Shown here: positions 8,557 through 17,728 of the stretch, one piece after another
Layout: each line of letters begins with the position of its first letter
How positions within the stretch are numbered: the stretch's first letter is position 1
The notes under the pieces: model-generated
Told to the model about the DNA's origin: nothing
What the model saw: the letters and a program-made list of their open reading frames with translations, nothing else
Database searches by the model: none
Made by a program: the position numbers and the translations under genes
Source of the DNA: Candidatus Nitrosocosmicus sp.
Lineage (GTDB): Archaea > Thermoproteota > Nitrososphaeria > Nitrososphaerales > Nitrososphaeraceae
NCBI GenBank assembly: GCA_029194465.1
Contig: JARFXS010000002.1
Location: 105,413-138,064, forward strand
DNA: 32,652 nt
Direction of reading: 5' to 3'

Positions 8557-9333
8557 CTATTCCTCTTTTGACCTTAGAGTCGCAATTTTTTTATCATTTT
8601 TTGTAATTCCGATCAGGTGGCCCTTAAGAAGCTGAATCCCTAAGGCCGGGTCAACCCCTTTAGGGCATACATTACTGCAAGAACCCGCAAAATGGCATCT
8701 CCAAATTCCGTGTCTATCATCAATTATGTCAAGTCTAGTTGACTCGCCAGAATCTCTATTATCGGCCATATATCGATAGGTCTGAGATAAAGCCTGAGGT
8801 CCTGGAAACTTTGTATCCGTTGCTACGGTAGGACATGCAGAATAACATAAACCACATTTAATACAATACGAGAATTGCAAATATTTGTCTACATCTTCTG
8901 GAGTCTGTTTAAATTCAACCAAATCATCTTTATTTACAACTTCAATGGGTACCTTTTCATTATGTATATACGGTTCGATCTTTTTGTGATGAGAGAAGAA
9001 TTCTGTAAAATCTGTGACTAAATCTCTTATCCTTGGGAAACTAGGCAGTGGATCACAAACTATTGTTTGGTCATTTAATTCGGATATTTTTGTATAACAT
9101 GCTAATCTGGGCTTGCCATTAATTTTCATGCCACATGACCCGCAAGAAGCCATTCTGCATGAATATCTAATTCCTAAGCTGCTGTCTGAATAAGATTTGG
9201 CATCTAACAGTGCATCCAAAACGGTAGTCCATCGTTTAACAGATACTTCAAATTCGTCATAATGTGGAGACTCTTCTTTGTTATAATTAGTTCTATATAC
9301 CTTTAATTTTATTTTGTTAGTTTCTTCACTCAT
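8557..9333 (-). CDS. sdhB: Succinate dehydrogenase iron-sulfur subunit
   Basis: A 258-residue SdhB passes electrons from the flavoprotein to the membrane subunits. The 2Fe-2S ligands are C59, C64, C67 and C79. The second domain has C157-x2-C160-x2-C163-x3-C167-P and C213-x5-C219-x3-C223-P, matching the ligands of the 4Fe-4S and 3Fe-4S centres. The ATG at 9333 gives M-S-E-E-T; a GTG four codons upstream is possible but less likely. It is the last gene of the A-C-D-B operon, separated from sdhD by about 90 bases. The sequence alone does not settle fumarate reductase activity, but an aerobic ammonia oxidiser would be expected to run it as succinate dehydrogenase. Confidence 0.95.
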   Translation of the reverse strand: MSEETNKIKLKVYRTNYNKEESPHYDEFEVSVKRWTTVLDALLDAKSYSDSSLGIRYSCRMASCGSCGMKINGKPRLACYTKISELNDQTIVCDPLPSFPRIRDLVTDFTEFFSHHKKIEPYIHNEKVPIEVVNKDDLVEFKQTPEDVDKYLQFSYCIKCGLCYSACPTVATDTKFPGPQALSQTYRYMADNRDSGESTRLDIIDDRHGIWRCHFAGSCSNVCPKGVDPALGIQLLKGHLIGITKNDKKIATLRSKEE

Positions 9334-9426
9334 ATCTATCCACACATATTTTTTATTTCAGATTCAAGTTTAACAATCAGAATTGGTGCAAAAGATGACC
9401 AGTGTATTAAATTTCCTTGATGCATA

Positions 9427-9780
9427 TTATAATTGACTCCCAATAATAATTGTTCTTGTACCATATGCTACAACACCAATCATTGCGGCCAGCACCAATA
9501 TAGTTATTGTGGACTCCCACCATTGATTTTGTTTAAGTTCTATCAAGATAATTCTCAAGCCATTAAATCCATGAATGGAGATAAAAACGAGGATTAATTC
9601 CAACAGTATCACATAGTACATATTATGATAGTTAGCCACCACGTTATGAAATTCTAAACTTTGGCCAAATGGCATAATAAGTCTAAATAATATATGAATT
9701 GCTACAAAGAATACAGCACATATCCCCGTCAAATAATGAATTTTCATTATTTGACTTTCGCGCAATTTTAATAACGGCAT
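9427..9780 (-). CDS. sdhD: Succinate dehydrogenase membrane anchor subunit
   Basis: This 117-residue protein has three hydrophobic segments (about 12-36, 51-69 and 90-113). Its second segment ends in S-I-H-G-F-N-G-L-R-I-I-L, the H-x-x-N-G-L-R motif that SdhC/SdhD anchors use near the heme or quinone site. The start is ATG. It lies between sdhC and sdhB on the same strand, which fixes its role as the smaller anchor. Which anchor residues bind heme or quinone cannot be stated with certainty. Confidence 0.87.
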   Translation of the reverse strand: MPLLKLRESQIMKIHYLTGICAVFFVAIHILFRLIMPFGQSLEFHNVVANYHNMYYVILLELILVFISIHGFNGLRIILIELKQNQWWESTITILVLAAMIGVVAYGTRTIIIGSQL

Positions 9781-9840
9781 CTTAGATTCTAAGCTCCATA
9801 AAATAATTCAAGCTGTTATAGGTGTTTGTCACGTCCAACC

Positions 9841-10326
9841 TTAGCTCACATCTCCAAACATAACCATACCACCATACAACATGGCAATAGCAGCTAATAA
9901 CATAGCAACCCATATGCCAGATTTTTGCTTATAATTTAAAGAAGTTGCATCATATGGATAATCAGGTCGTCCTGGTCTACCTATACCTATTCCAGACTCG
10001 GTAAAAATAAGGCGTAATCCGTTAACTGTATGAAAAGTGCTTGCACCTATAACCAATAATAGAAATATGTGGCCTCCAGTTGTCTGAGTCAACTCTAGCA
10101 TACTATTCCAAGCATTAATCCCATTTACTAATGAGCTAGTTTCATATATATGCCCTATAAAGTAAATTAATAAACCTACCCCGGTTAAACGTTGTAACCA
10201 ATAAGATACTCTTTCCCAACCATATCTAGTAGGGTTCAACCAGCCCATTAATCCTTCACGTCCAGATTTGAGCTTAATATCGCCACCTGTACTAGGAGTA
10301 TTCTCACTATTAGGTTTTATACCCAA
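9841..10326 (-). CDS. sdhC: Succinate dehydrogenase cytochrome b subunit
   Basis: The 161-residue protein has three membrane segments. The first contains R-L-T-G-V-G-L-L-I-Y-F-I-G-H and the second ends in S-T-F-H-T-V-N-G-L-R; the two His are the likely heme b ligands. The motif Y-W-L-Q-R-L-T-G matches the S-x-x-x-R-x-T-G start of SdhC helix I. The preceding 40 residues are soluble and polar. The start is a TTG placed immediately after the sdhA stop (TAA-TTG), so translation is probably coupled. It shares the H-x-V-N-G-L-R type motif with the following gene, as expected for the two anchors. Confidence 0.92.
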   Translation of the reverse strand: MGIKPNSENTPSTGGDIKLKSGREGLMGWLNPTRYGWERVSYWLQRLTGVGLLIYFIGHIYETSSLVNGINAWNSMLELTQTTGGHIFLLLVIGASTFHTVNGLRLIFTESGIGIGRPGRPDYPYDATSLNYKQKSGIWVAMLLAAIAMLYGGMVMFGDVS

Positions 10327-12045
10327 TTAATATTTTCTCTCCACTGGTGCATATCTAGTAAATACGACCGGATGCCATTCCATCCTAGGTTCCCCGTCAC
10401 TATTATGATACGCAAGAGTATGTTTTAAAAAGTTATTATCATCGCGGTTGGGATAATCTATTCGTGCATGAGCTCCTCTAGATTCGCGTCTATTTATTGC
10501 ACCCATCAATACTATTTCAGCAACTCGCATCATGGAATCTATTTCCATCACATTAATGAAATTTGTATTGTATTCTTTAGCTTGATCATCAACGTGTTTC
10601 CAACTCAATGATTTAAGACTACGAATTCTTTTTAGTCCCTCTATGAGATCATTTTCATTTCTATAAACATAAGATTTTTCATCCATAGTGTCAGTTAAAT
10701 TCTTTCTAATTTCATAAGGGTTAGAATCGCCACGACCTCTAAATATCCCATCATAAATTCTCTTTTCTTCTATCAAAAATTGATGATCATCCGTACTTGG
10801 AATGTTATTCTTTTTACTTAACGCGCGATTGGCAGCTAATTCTCCAGTAATAGAACCCCATACGAGACATTCAGAAGTAGAATTTGCCCCTAATCGATTT
10901 GCTCCATGAGTACTATTACACGAGGCCTCACCAGCTACCCACAGTCCATCAAATTCAGTAGCACCATCCACATTAGAATGGATGCCACCCATCATATAAT
11001 GACACACAGGTCTCACTTCGATGGGTTCATCAATTACATCTATTCCAGAAAATTTGATTCCAATTTCTCTGATTCCTGCAAGTTTTTCTTTAATTCTTTC
11101 TGCACCTAGATGTGTTAGATCCAATTTAAGACAATCGGCACCTGTAACATGTTTAAATCCTCTCCCTGCCTGAATTTCAGTTATCATAGAACGAGACACC
11201 ACATCTCTTGGAGCAAGTTCTAATTTTTCACCTGCATAATTCTTCATAAACCGCTCACCTTCAGAATTGATCAAATATCCACCCTCTCCCCGTGCACCCT
11301 CGGTAATCAAGATTCCAGATGGCAAAATACCAGTGGGATGGAATTGAACAAATTCCATATCCTTTAAAGCCATTCCAGCACGGTATGCCATATCTAAACC
11401 ATCTGGAGTAGAAGAATAAGCATAGGTAGAGAAGCTATATATCCTGCCTGCGCCTCCGGTACAAATTATGCCTGATGGGGCAACGACCTTAACAAAATTG
11501 CCATTTTTCATCTCTATGCAAGTAAATCCTTGAAAGGTATTCCCTTCATGAAGGATTGAGGTACAGAACCATTCATTAAAGAAAAAAATATTATCATATT
11601 TAAGACAAGTATCATAGAGCGTTTGCATTTCATAAAATCCTACTTTATCTTGAGCATAAGTAGCCCTCGGAAAAGAATAGCCGCCAAATTTCCGTTGATC
11701 GATTCTTCCATTATCCCGTCTCGACCATGGCATTCCCCATCTATCTAGTTGTATTATTTCAGATGGAATCCAATTTACAAGTCTTTCTGCAACGTCTTGG
11801 TCTGCTAAAAAATCACTACCTTTAATAGTATCATATATATGCGATTCTATGTTATCACCTTCGTTTTCATACAGTACAGCAGCCGTACCCCCTTCAGCAG
11901 ATACAGAATGAGAACGCATGACCTGAACTTTTGACAGAACAGCAATTTTTAGATTCTTGTTTTTCGAGGCAGCAGTAATAGCAGCCCTAAGTCCTGCCAA
12001 GCCAGACCCTACTATAAGTATATCGTAAGAAAGAGTTTCCGTCAA
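10327..12045 (-). CDS. sdhA: Succinate dehydrogenase flavoprotein subunit
   Basis: This 572-residue subunit oxidises succinate to fumarate at a covalently bound FAD. An N-terminal dinucleotide motif G-S-G-L-A-G-L-R-A-A is followed by H-S-V-S-A-E-G-G-T-A-A, whose His is the FAD-attachment residue in the family. Active-site segments include Q-F-H-P-T-G, E-G-A-R-G-E-G-G and R-P-V-C-H-Y-M-M-G-G-I. G-A-N-R-L-G-A-N-S precedes the C-terminal domain. The start is a TTG; the next upstream in-frame codons hold no better start before a TGA. A TTTATTATT element about 36 bases upstream suggests a short leader. It is the first gene of the operon sdhA-C-D-B. Confidence 0.96.
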   Translation of the reverse strand: MTETLSYDILIVGSGLAGLRAAITAASKNKNLKIAVLSKVQVMRSHSVSAEGGTAAVLYENEGDNIESHIYDTIKGSDFLADQDVAERLVNWIPSEIIQLDRWGMPWSRRDNGRIDQRKFGGYSFPRATYAQDKVGFYEMQTLYDTCLKYDNIFFFNEWFCTSILHEGNTFQGFTCIEMKNGNFVKVVAPSGIICTGGAGRIYSFSTYAYSSTPDGLDMAYRAGMALKDMEFVQFHPTGILPSGILITEGARGEGGYLINSEGERFMKNYAGEKLELAPRDVVSRSMITEIQAGRGFKHVTGADCLKLDLTHLGAERIKEKLAGIREIGIKFSGIDVIDEPIEVRPVCHYMMGGIHSNVDGATEFDGLWVAGEASCNSTHGANRLGANSTSECLVWGSITGELAANRALSKKNNIPSTDDHQFLIEEKRIYDGIFRGRGDSNPYEIRKNLTDTMDEKSYVYRNENDLIEGLKRIRSLKSLSWKHVDDQAKEYNTNFINVMEIDSMMRVAEIVLMGAINRRESRGAHARIDYPNRDDNNFLKHTLAYHNSDGEPRMEWHPVVFTRYAPVERKY

Positions 12046-12204
12046 ATACCTTATCTCATGATATCTAAATCAAGTCAATAATAAATTCTTTCTAATAATT
12101 AATCACAAGTTTGCAGCACATATGTTATTTATTATCAATTTTTAATATAATTGCATAAATAGGAAATTAAGCAAAAAAACTCGTTTTTATATTGATCTCA
12201 TTTA

Positions 12205-12558
12205 TTAGGATTGGGTTTTTTGGAGTAGATTATCCAATCCCTTTTCGCCTACTGCACCAACTGCTCTATCTACAGCATTACCACCAACAAACACTACAAA
12301 TGTAGGTATTGCATACACTTCCAGACGCATTGCTATTGATTGATTGTCATCTACGTTTAATCTACCGAATTTGACTTTATCCGTGTATTTTTTGGAAAGT
12401 TTATCAAATATTGGGAGCATAAATTGGCATGGGCCACACCATGTTGCCCAAAAATCAACTAAGACGATCTTGTTATCAGATATAAAGTGTTCAAAATTAT
12501 TTTCGGATAATTCTATTATAGTATTAGAAGAAGAGGTAGATCCTGATTCGTTAGTCAT
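12205..12558 (-). CDS. trxA: Thioredoxin
   Basis: This 117-residue single-domain thioredoxin has the redox motif W-C-G-P-C (C41, C44), the preceding V-D-F-W-A-T strand and the cis-proline loop A-I-P-T-F-V-V-F. It reduces protein disulfides in the cytoplasm. A Ser/Thr-rich stretch of about 12 residues precedes the fold; there is no signal peptide. The start is ATG. An AT-rich region upstream (around 12588-12598) contains a TATATATC-like element, so it is probably transcribed alone. It follows the sdh operon promoter region on the same strand, without an obvious functional tie. Confidence 0.93.
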   Translation of the reverse strand: MTNESGSTSSSNTIIELSENNFEHFISDNKIVLVDFWATWCGPCQFMLPIFDKLSKKYTDKVKFGRLNVDDNQSIAMRLEVYAIPTFVVFVGGNAVDRAVGAVGEKGLDNLLQKTQS

Positions 12559-13331
12559 TTTTACGGATAATCTATATTAATATTTGATATATAAGACTTT
12601 ACGATCACATGAATCATTATATTAATGAAAAATTAATTAATTTTTAAGGAAAACGTATTAACATAAAAACTAAATTTATATAAACCTCATTCAACTGTAC
12701 TATACATTTTGTTATAAATTGATTTTTTTTATATTTCTCAAATAATCAAAGGTATTTTATTGTAATTATTATATGACATGATAAACTAAGATCTGAGCAC
12801 AATCAATAGGATGAAATAATGCAAAACTCGTATGATTTGTAGCTATCAAAATAAAAAGTTTGAGACCATTGCTTGTATGATTTTTTTCTTGGATTGATAT
12901 CCGATTTTGACCATGACAAAATCCTTTAAATGTATTTTTTACCTAATTTATAATTGCTAGATAAAAAAGTAGAATTGACTGCCTGAAAAAATTAGATCAT
13001 GATGTGCTAGAATGCGACGCACTGTTATAAACTGACACATGAGATACCAGCATATAATGAATTTTCTATATATTTCTATATGAAAAAACGCTTATAAAGA
13101 AATGATCTACCCAAACAATGTACTAGACAGAAAAAGAATATTCTAGCCTCCATTCTTTTTCCAGTGTCTTGTAAGCACCAATTTATTGATAAAATGATAC
13201 GAAAATTAAAATATTTATATCATTTAGATCTAGATATAACTATTTATTATAAATAGAATAATAGCATTCTAATTTACTAATAAAGTTCAGAATGGCAATA
13301 ACAGATATAACGCATCTTAAGTGCTAAAGGG
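12559..13331. other. Gene-free 773-base AT-rich stretch
   Basis: I see no protein frame longer than about 15 codons with a normal start on the strands checked, no tRNA pattern, and no match to a mobile element. Part of it must hold the promoter of trxA. The only structured element I can support is the hairpin at 13121-13173. Short palindromes such as TATTTAT-T-ATAAATA near 13240 look like low-complexity AT sequence. Confidence 0.6.
13121..13173. other. Strong hairpin, possible small RNA or terminator-like structure
   Basis: GAAAAAGAAT (13130-13139) and ATTCTTTTTC (13152-13161) are perfect inverted repeats around a 12-base loop. Outside them TAC-T-AGACA (13121-13129) pairs with TGTCT-T-GTA (13165-13173) with one mismatch, after a three-base bulge (CAG). 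This makes a stem of about 18 pairs in the middle of the largest gene-free stretch. Its strand of expression is unknown. It could be a non-coding RNA, a processing signal or the relic of a small mobile element. Confidence 0.5.
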
Positions 13332-13775
13332 CTATAAATCTACTATATACTCAATTATGGTTTCATTTGTATCTCTATAATCGAGTATTTTCATTTCATG
13401 ATAGGTTATTCCCTTAATTTCCACCTTAAGCTCATGCTTACTAAGATCGACAAGTTCGCCCTCACCATAGCCCGTAAGTAAGTATTTATTAGAAGATCCA
13501 TCGAAGGTAATTTCAATCTTAAACTTTGAAAAAATCACTTTATCAATGAGCATCATTAGCAAGATTTTATCAAGCCAATCAAACAATAGATTCTCTAACT
13601 CGTCACCCTCTGCAAAAATAGGAATCTGTTGCTTTTTCTCTATATTTTCTATATCATACATAATATTAACCAAGCCCATTGCCGAATATTCAAAAGCTTG
13701 ATTCATGGTTTGACCTCTGATGCGTAAATATGCGTCCGTCATATGGTCAAGATATTCAACACTGTCAAGAAACAT
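13332..13775 (-). CDS. Archease
   Basis: This 147-residue archease is the activator of the RtcB tRNA-splicing ligase, stimulating its guanylylation and turnover. The N-terminal block V-E-Y-L-D-H-M-T-D-A-Y-L-R-I-R-G corresponds to the family F-E-H-T-A-D-x-G-I, with an extra residue between H and T/D. W-L-D-K-I-L-L matches the W-L-x-x-L segment. The C-terminus V-E-I-K-G-I-T-Y-H-E-M followed by I-V-D-L matches V-K-A-V-T-Y-H-x-M and the terminal V-D-I. The start is ATG. It diverges from hisS with a gap of 77 bases. Its role in tRNA exon joining fits the intron-bearing tRNA in this window. Confidence 0.88.
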   Translation of the reverse strand: MFLDSVEYLDHMTDAYLRIRGQTMNQAFEYSAMGLVNIMYDIENIEKKQQIPIFAEGDELENLLFDWLDKILLMMLIDKVIFSKFKIEITFDGSSNKYLLTGYGEGELVDLSKHELKVEIKGITYHEMKILDYRDTNETIIEYIVDL

Positions 13776-13852
13776 ACAGCATTATTAAACTGATAGATAT
13801 TATAATGAACCGGAAAATCTAAATTTAAAAAATATTGACAATCTAAACAACA

Positions 13853-15169
13853 ATGAAATTTCTACTGCCGAGAGGGATGAGGGATCTAGAGCCAGACGAG
13901 TATAAGGACATCAATGTGATCCGAAATGCTTTCATAGACTCTGCAAGAATTTTTAATTTTATGTTGATGGAACCGTCTCCATTAGAATTATTATCTACCC
14001 TCGAGACAAAGTCAGGCCCTACTATAACTAAGGAGATCTACAATTTCGTAGACAAAGGGAATAGGAATATTGCTCTTAGATTTGACTTGACCATAGGATT
14101 AACAAGATACTTTGTATCACGAAGAGATCTGAAGATTCCCACAAAAATGGCTTCATTTGGGGGGGTTTGGAGATATGATGAGCCACAAGCAGGAAGATAC
14201 AGATTTTTCCATCAATGGGACATTGAAATATACGGTCCTACATCAATAGAATCTGATACTGAAATAATTGAATTTACGTCAATTTTTCTACAAAAACTTG
14301 GATTGAGGAATATACTAATCGATATTAGCAGTAGAAATTTAATTGAAGAATATATCAAAAATATTCTCAAGATATCAAATGATGAAGAAACTTTTGAGAT
14401 ATTTAGGGCAATTGACAAAATACCAAAGAAAGGAAAAGCCAGTGTGCTAAAAGAATATGATGAAAGAATTGATATTAAAGTCTTAGAAAAAGTGATTAAT
14501 TTTGCAGAGAAAAAAGGTAGTTTCAAGGAACTAGATGGTGATATGAATTCGCTCAAACTGAAAAGCTGGGAAGATCTAGGAAAAATCAATACTTCGTTAT
14601 CAAATAAAGGAATAAATAACATTCGAATTAATTTGGGCATCGTAAGAGGTTTGGATTATTATTCAGGGGTGGTTTTTGAAGCAATAGACACAGGAAATGA
14701 CATAGGATCCCTCGTTGGAGGTGGTCGATACAACAAACTTACCGATGCTTTTGGAAGAAAAGATGTTGGAGCCATTGGAGCAGCTGGTGGGGTCGAGCGT
14801 ATTGTTTTGGCAATGAAACAACAGGGAATATTTAAGAAAGATGAAAATGATGAGTTTAAAGATTTGAATTTTATAGTATATGACTCAATCGAAATATATG
14901 ATTATGTAGAAAGATTAGCCTCGCATTTAAGGAGAAACAATTTTCCAGTTGACTATGACTTGTTAGGAAGATCATTTTCAAAACAAATTGCAGAAGCAGA
15001 AAATAAGAAGAGTAAAAAAATCATAATTGTAAGTAAAGAGGATTTAGAAACAAATGGTGAAGTAATATTAAGAGACTCATTTCAAAAGACAGATAGGAAG
15101 ATAAACATAACTAAGGGTTTTGATGAATTAGTTCATGAGTTAGTTGAAATAAGATTGGGACAAATCTAG
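13853..15169 (+). CDS. hisS: Histidyl-tRNA synthetase
   Basis: A 438-residue class II synthetase. It begins with L-P-R-G-M-R-D-L-E-P and has the ALRFDLT segment (A74-T80). Motif 2, F-G-G-V-W-R-Y-D-E-P-Q-A-G-R-Y-R-F-F-H-Q, lies at 102-121. The histidine-specific G-L-D-Y-Y-S-G is near 267 and motif 3 is G-A-I-G-A-A-G-G-V-E-R. The C-terminal anticodon-binding domain carries L-R-R-N-N-F-P-V-D-Y-D. HisZ, the paralog, lacks this C-terminal domain, so HisS is secure. The stop codon overlaps the stop of the convergent small gene in the palindrome CTAG at 15166-15169. Confidence 0.96.
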   Translation: MKFLLPRGMRDLEPDEYKDINVIRNAFIDSARIFNFMLMEPSPLELLSTLETKSGPTITKEIYNFVDKGNRNIALRFDLTIGLTRYFVSRRDLKIPTKMASFGGVWRYDEPQAGRYRFFHQWDIEIYGPTSIESDTEIIEFTSIFLQKLGLRNILIDISSRNLIEEYIKNILKISNDEETFEIFRAIDKIPKKGKASVLKEYDERIDIKVLEKVINFAEKKGSFKELDGDMNSLKLKSWEDLGKINTSLSNKGINNIRINLGIVRGLDYYSGVVFEAIDTGNDIGSLVGGGRYNKLTDAFGRKDVGAIGAAGGVERIVLAMKQQGIFKKDENDEFKDLNFIVYDSIEIYDYVERLASHLRRNNFPVDYDLLGRSFSKQIAEAENKKSKKIIIVSKEDLETNGEVILRDSFQKTDRKINITKGFDELVHELVEIRLGQI

Positions 15170-15426
15170 AGTTTGATGGATTTTACACTTTTCATTTTAA
15201 TAAAACCACTTGGAGTCTTGGCATATACTTTTCTCAACACCAAATCTGGTGGATCATAACTTATGTATAGATCACCTTCGCTTAGTTCTTGAACATTATA
15301 ATTAATTTCAATTGTCTCTTCAGGTATCCCATTTTCTTTCAATCTTAGTTTGGCTTTTTCGATTAATTCGGAATCAGAAGTATTAGGAGCAAAGAAAATT
15401 TTTCCTATTAAATTAAATTCATTCAT
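15166..15426 (-). CDS. Small conserved-looking protein of unknown function
   Basis: I do not recognise this 86-residue protein. It has a balanced composition with charged helices (S-E-L-I-E-K-A-K-L-R-L-K-E-N-G) and strand-like stretches (L-V-L-R-K-V-Y-A-K), suggesting a small soluble alpha/beta fold. The start is ATG. It converges on hisS, and the two stop codons share CTAG. A promoter-like element about 32 bases before its ATG is present twice in tandem upstream, which supports it being a transcribed gene. Confidence 0.6.
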   Translation of the reverse strand: MNEFNLIGKIFFAPNTSDSELIEKAKLRLKENGIPEETIEINYNVQELSEGDLYISYDPPDLVLRKVYAKTPSGFIKMKSVKSIKL

Positions 15427-15510
15427 AGGTTTTATATTATTTACAAATTTAACACTATAAAAGTAAAAATAAATATAGGTTGATATTATTTACAAATTTA
15501 ACACTATAAA
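15425..15510 (-). repeat. Tandem duplication of a promoter-like 28-base element
   Basis: An exact 28-base sequence occurs at 15434-15461 and 15483-15510. Weaker identity extends upstream through ATAGGT, giving a period of about 49 bases. Read on the minus strand each copy begins with TTTATAGTG, a TATA-like box. The proximal copy lies about 32 bases before the ATG at 15426 of the small unknown gene. The distal copy could be a second start site for that gene or a leftover of a local duplication. Confidence 0.75.
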
Positions 15511-15537
15511 TATCAGATGAGATCAAATACAAATTTA

Positions 15538-17322
15538 TTATATGTAGCCAAAAGCAGGATCTGTTTTTCTTCTGAGGCTAACGATATGATCCAAAATTAT
15601 TTTTTCTTCTTCATCTAATTTATTATTAAAACGATTCAGCAGTAACTTAGCTTGCCTACTATCAAGATAGGTATAAAAAACATCACCCTCGTTAATTTGT
15701 CGTCCTATCTGAGGCCCATTAACTGATACAGCCACTTGCATTCCCCTAGTAGCTTCTTCGATTGATTTACCCTTATCTTGGATCTGATGTATTATCCCCA
15801 CTTTTTTTCCATCAGGATTCATTATTGACATTTTTTGTTTCATTTTACCTATGGTAATTTCCGCACCAAAAACAGCTGGATCACTTCTTCTAAAAACATA
15901 GCCTTTCATAAATTCAAATTTACAAATTGGAAATATTTCATTAAATAGGATAGAATCCTCATGATTCTTTTGGTAAGATACCCAGTCGGTATAGCTACGC
16001 ACCAGGTTATAAATAACTTTTTCATTAAAGATCTTGACATCCCTTTCAAAGGACTCTTTTTCTGCATCTTCTAAAATTTTCACATTAAAGCCCAATATTA
16101 TGCCCAAGTATCTGTCCTTTTCTTTAACTGCAGATGCAGTCATCACATCTCTTCGACTTATCTGCCCGATATCTGCTGAGCGGATTGGGATGTTTTCTTT
16201 TTTTAGCATTTCCGAAATTGCCTCAATCGAACCTATAGTATCGCATCTTAGAATAATACCATTGGAGTCTGTGTTAATAAGTGCAGATTTTACTTCGGAT
16301 TCAACTAGATTTTTTACCTTCTCTTCGTCATCGGTAGAGGCGAGTCCATATAATGGACTGCCGGCTATTACACCATCCAAATCAGGGGAAGTTATTTTTA
16401 ATCCCGCAGCAGATATTACCGTATCTACATGACGAAATTTATCCCGGGGATCACGCATTTCATCAAGTGGCTTTGGTAGAAGTAACGATTTAATCCTAGT
16501 CACTATGACAGAATTGCGTTTTGCGACCACTACTGAATCACCTTGCTTCATGATACCGTCCAAAAGAATGACATTAGCAGAAGGTCCTAATCCGACCTCT
16601 TCATTTACTTCTAGTATAATTCCTTTAGCGGATCCTTCATGCCTTTCTAATTTTTTTATCATGAATTGTTGAGCCAATCCTACCAAGACTGTCAAAAGCT
16701 CAGGAATACCAACACCACTTGATGCACTAACTGGGACTAAGGCAACTTCTTTAGTAAAATCCTTAACACGCCAAAAAGCTTCTGAATTGAATCCTAATTG
16801 TGAAAGAGAACCCAATACACTATATGTTTTATTATCAAGATCGACTTGAACCTCCTTCGGCTGAACTTTGATCTCTTCGGTAATGAAATTGGTAATTCCT
16901 TTTTTCCAGCCCGTAATACGATCGACTTTGTTTATCGCAACTACAAAAGGTACTTTCCTATTCTTTAAAATGTTTATACTTTCTATAGTCTGAGGCTCAA
17001 ATCCCTTATTAACATCGACTACAACAATTGCTATATCTGCAGCTGATCCCCCCCTTAATCTTAAATTTGCAAAAACCTCATGTCCAGGGGTATCAATAAC
17101 TAGTAATCCAGGAATAGCATGATCATGTGATAATAATTTCTTAAATAACGGGCCTGTCAAACTCTGAATTATTTCTATTGGAAAAAAACTTGCCCCGATA
17201 TGTTGAGTAATACCTCCAGCTTCTCGCGATTGAACAAATGTTCCCCTCATCTTATCTAGTAACGAGGTTTTACCAGAGTCTACATGACCTAGAACTACTA
17301 CTACAGGCTGACGTAGATGCAC
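15538..17322 (-). CDS. infB: Translation initiation factor aIF5B (IF-2 homologue)
   Basis: A 594-residue GTPase promoting ribosomal subunit joining. G1 is G-H-V-D-S-G-K-T at 12-19, then A-G-G-I-T-Q-H-I-G (switch I), D-T-P-G-H-E at 77-82 and N-K-V-D at 131-134. Beta-barrel domain II follows the GTPase, and later domains match the compact archaeal/eukaryotic eIF5B layout without the long N-terminal extension of bacterial IF-2. The start is GTG directly after the ndk stop (TAA-GTG), so translation is probably coupled. It is the last gene of the operon rpl7ae-rps28e-rpl24e-ndk-infB, a widely conserved archaeal order. Confidence 0.96.
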   Translation of the reverse strand: MHLRQPVVVVLGHVDSGKTSLLDKMRGTFVQSREAGGITQHIGASFFPIEIIQSLTGPLFKKLLSHDHAIPGLLVIDTPGHEVFANLRLRGGSAADIAIVVVDVNKGFEPQTIESINILKNRKVPFVVAINKVDRITGWKKGITNFITEEIKVQPKEVQVDLDNKTYSVLGSLSQLGFNSEAFWRVKDFTKEVALVPVSASSGVGIPELLTVLVGLAQQFMIKKLERHEGSAKGIILEVNEEVGLGPSANVILLDGIMKQGDSVVVAKRNSVIVTRIKSLLLPKPLDEMRDPRDKFRHVDTVISAAGLKITSPDLDGVIAGSPLYGLASTDDEEKVKNLVESEVKSALINTDSNGIILRCDTIGSIEAISEMLKKENIPIRSADIGQISRRDVMTASAVKEKDRYLGIILGFNVKILEDAEKESFERDVKIFNEKVIYNLVRSYTDWVSYQKNHEDSILFNEIFPICKFEFMKGYVFRRSDPAVFGAEITIGKMKQKMSIMNPDGKKVGIIHQIQDKGKSIEEATRGMQVAVSVNGPQIGRQINEGDVFYTYLDSRQAKLLLNRFNNKLDEEEKIILDHIVSLRRKTDPAFGYI

Positions 17323-17727
17323 TTATAAAAATACTACTGATGACTCTTTTATGAAGCTTTCATGCGAATCAGAAGCATGAATAATATTATCACTTATTCC
17401 CAGACCAAAATCGCCTCTTATTGTTCCAGGGGCAGCATCGAAAGATTTTGTAAGGCCAATCATTATCCTAACCGTGCTGACGGCATTATTTCCTTCCAAT
17501 ATACATGCAACTACGGTTCCAGAGCAAACAAATGATACTAGTTCCTTAAAAAAAGGTTTGCTTCTATGAATTGAATAAAAATCTTGAGCTTTTTCATCTG
17601 TAAAATCATAGGTCTTTAGTTGTTTGATGTTAAAACCCTTTTCCTCAAATCGTTGAATTATTTTTCCTACCAATTTTCGTTTAAATGCATCAGGTTTAAT
17701 AAGTATTAGAGTTTGTTCTACCCCCAT
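17323..17727 (-). CDS. ndk: Nucleoside diphosphate kinase
   Basis: This 134-residue kinase equalises nucleoside di- and triphosphates using a phosphohistidine. T-L-I-L-I-K-P-D-A-F near the start and the active-site His H117 in N-I-I-H-A-S-D-S are both present. G-T-I-R-G-D-F-G sits before it. The frame is open further upstream (to 17793), but those codons overlap the rpl24e gene. The ATG at 17727 gives M-G-V-E-Q-T, the normal family start and length, and it follows the rpl24e stop by one base. That makes translational coupling likely. Confidence 0.95.
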   Translation of the reverse strand: MGVEQTLILIKPDAFKRKLVGKIIQRFEEKGFNIKQLKTYDFTDEKAQDFYSIHRSKPFFKELVSFVCSGTVVACILEGNNAVSTVRIMIGLTKSFDAAPGTIRGDFGLGISDNIIHASDSHESFIKESSVVFL

Positions 17728-17728
17728 T

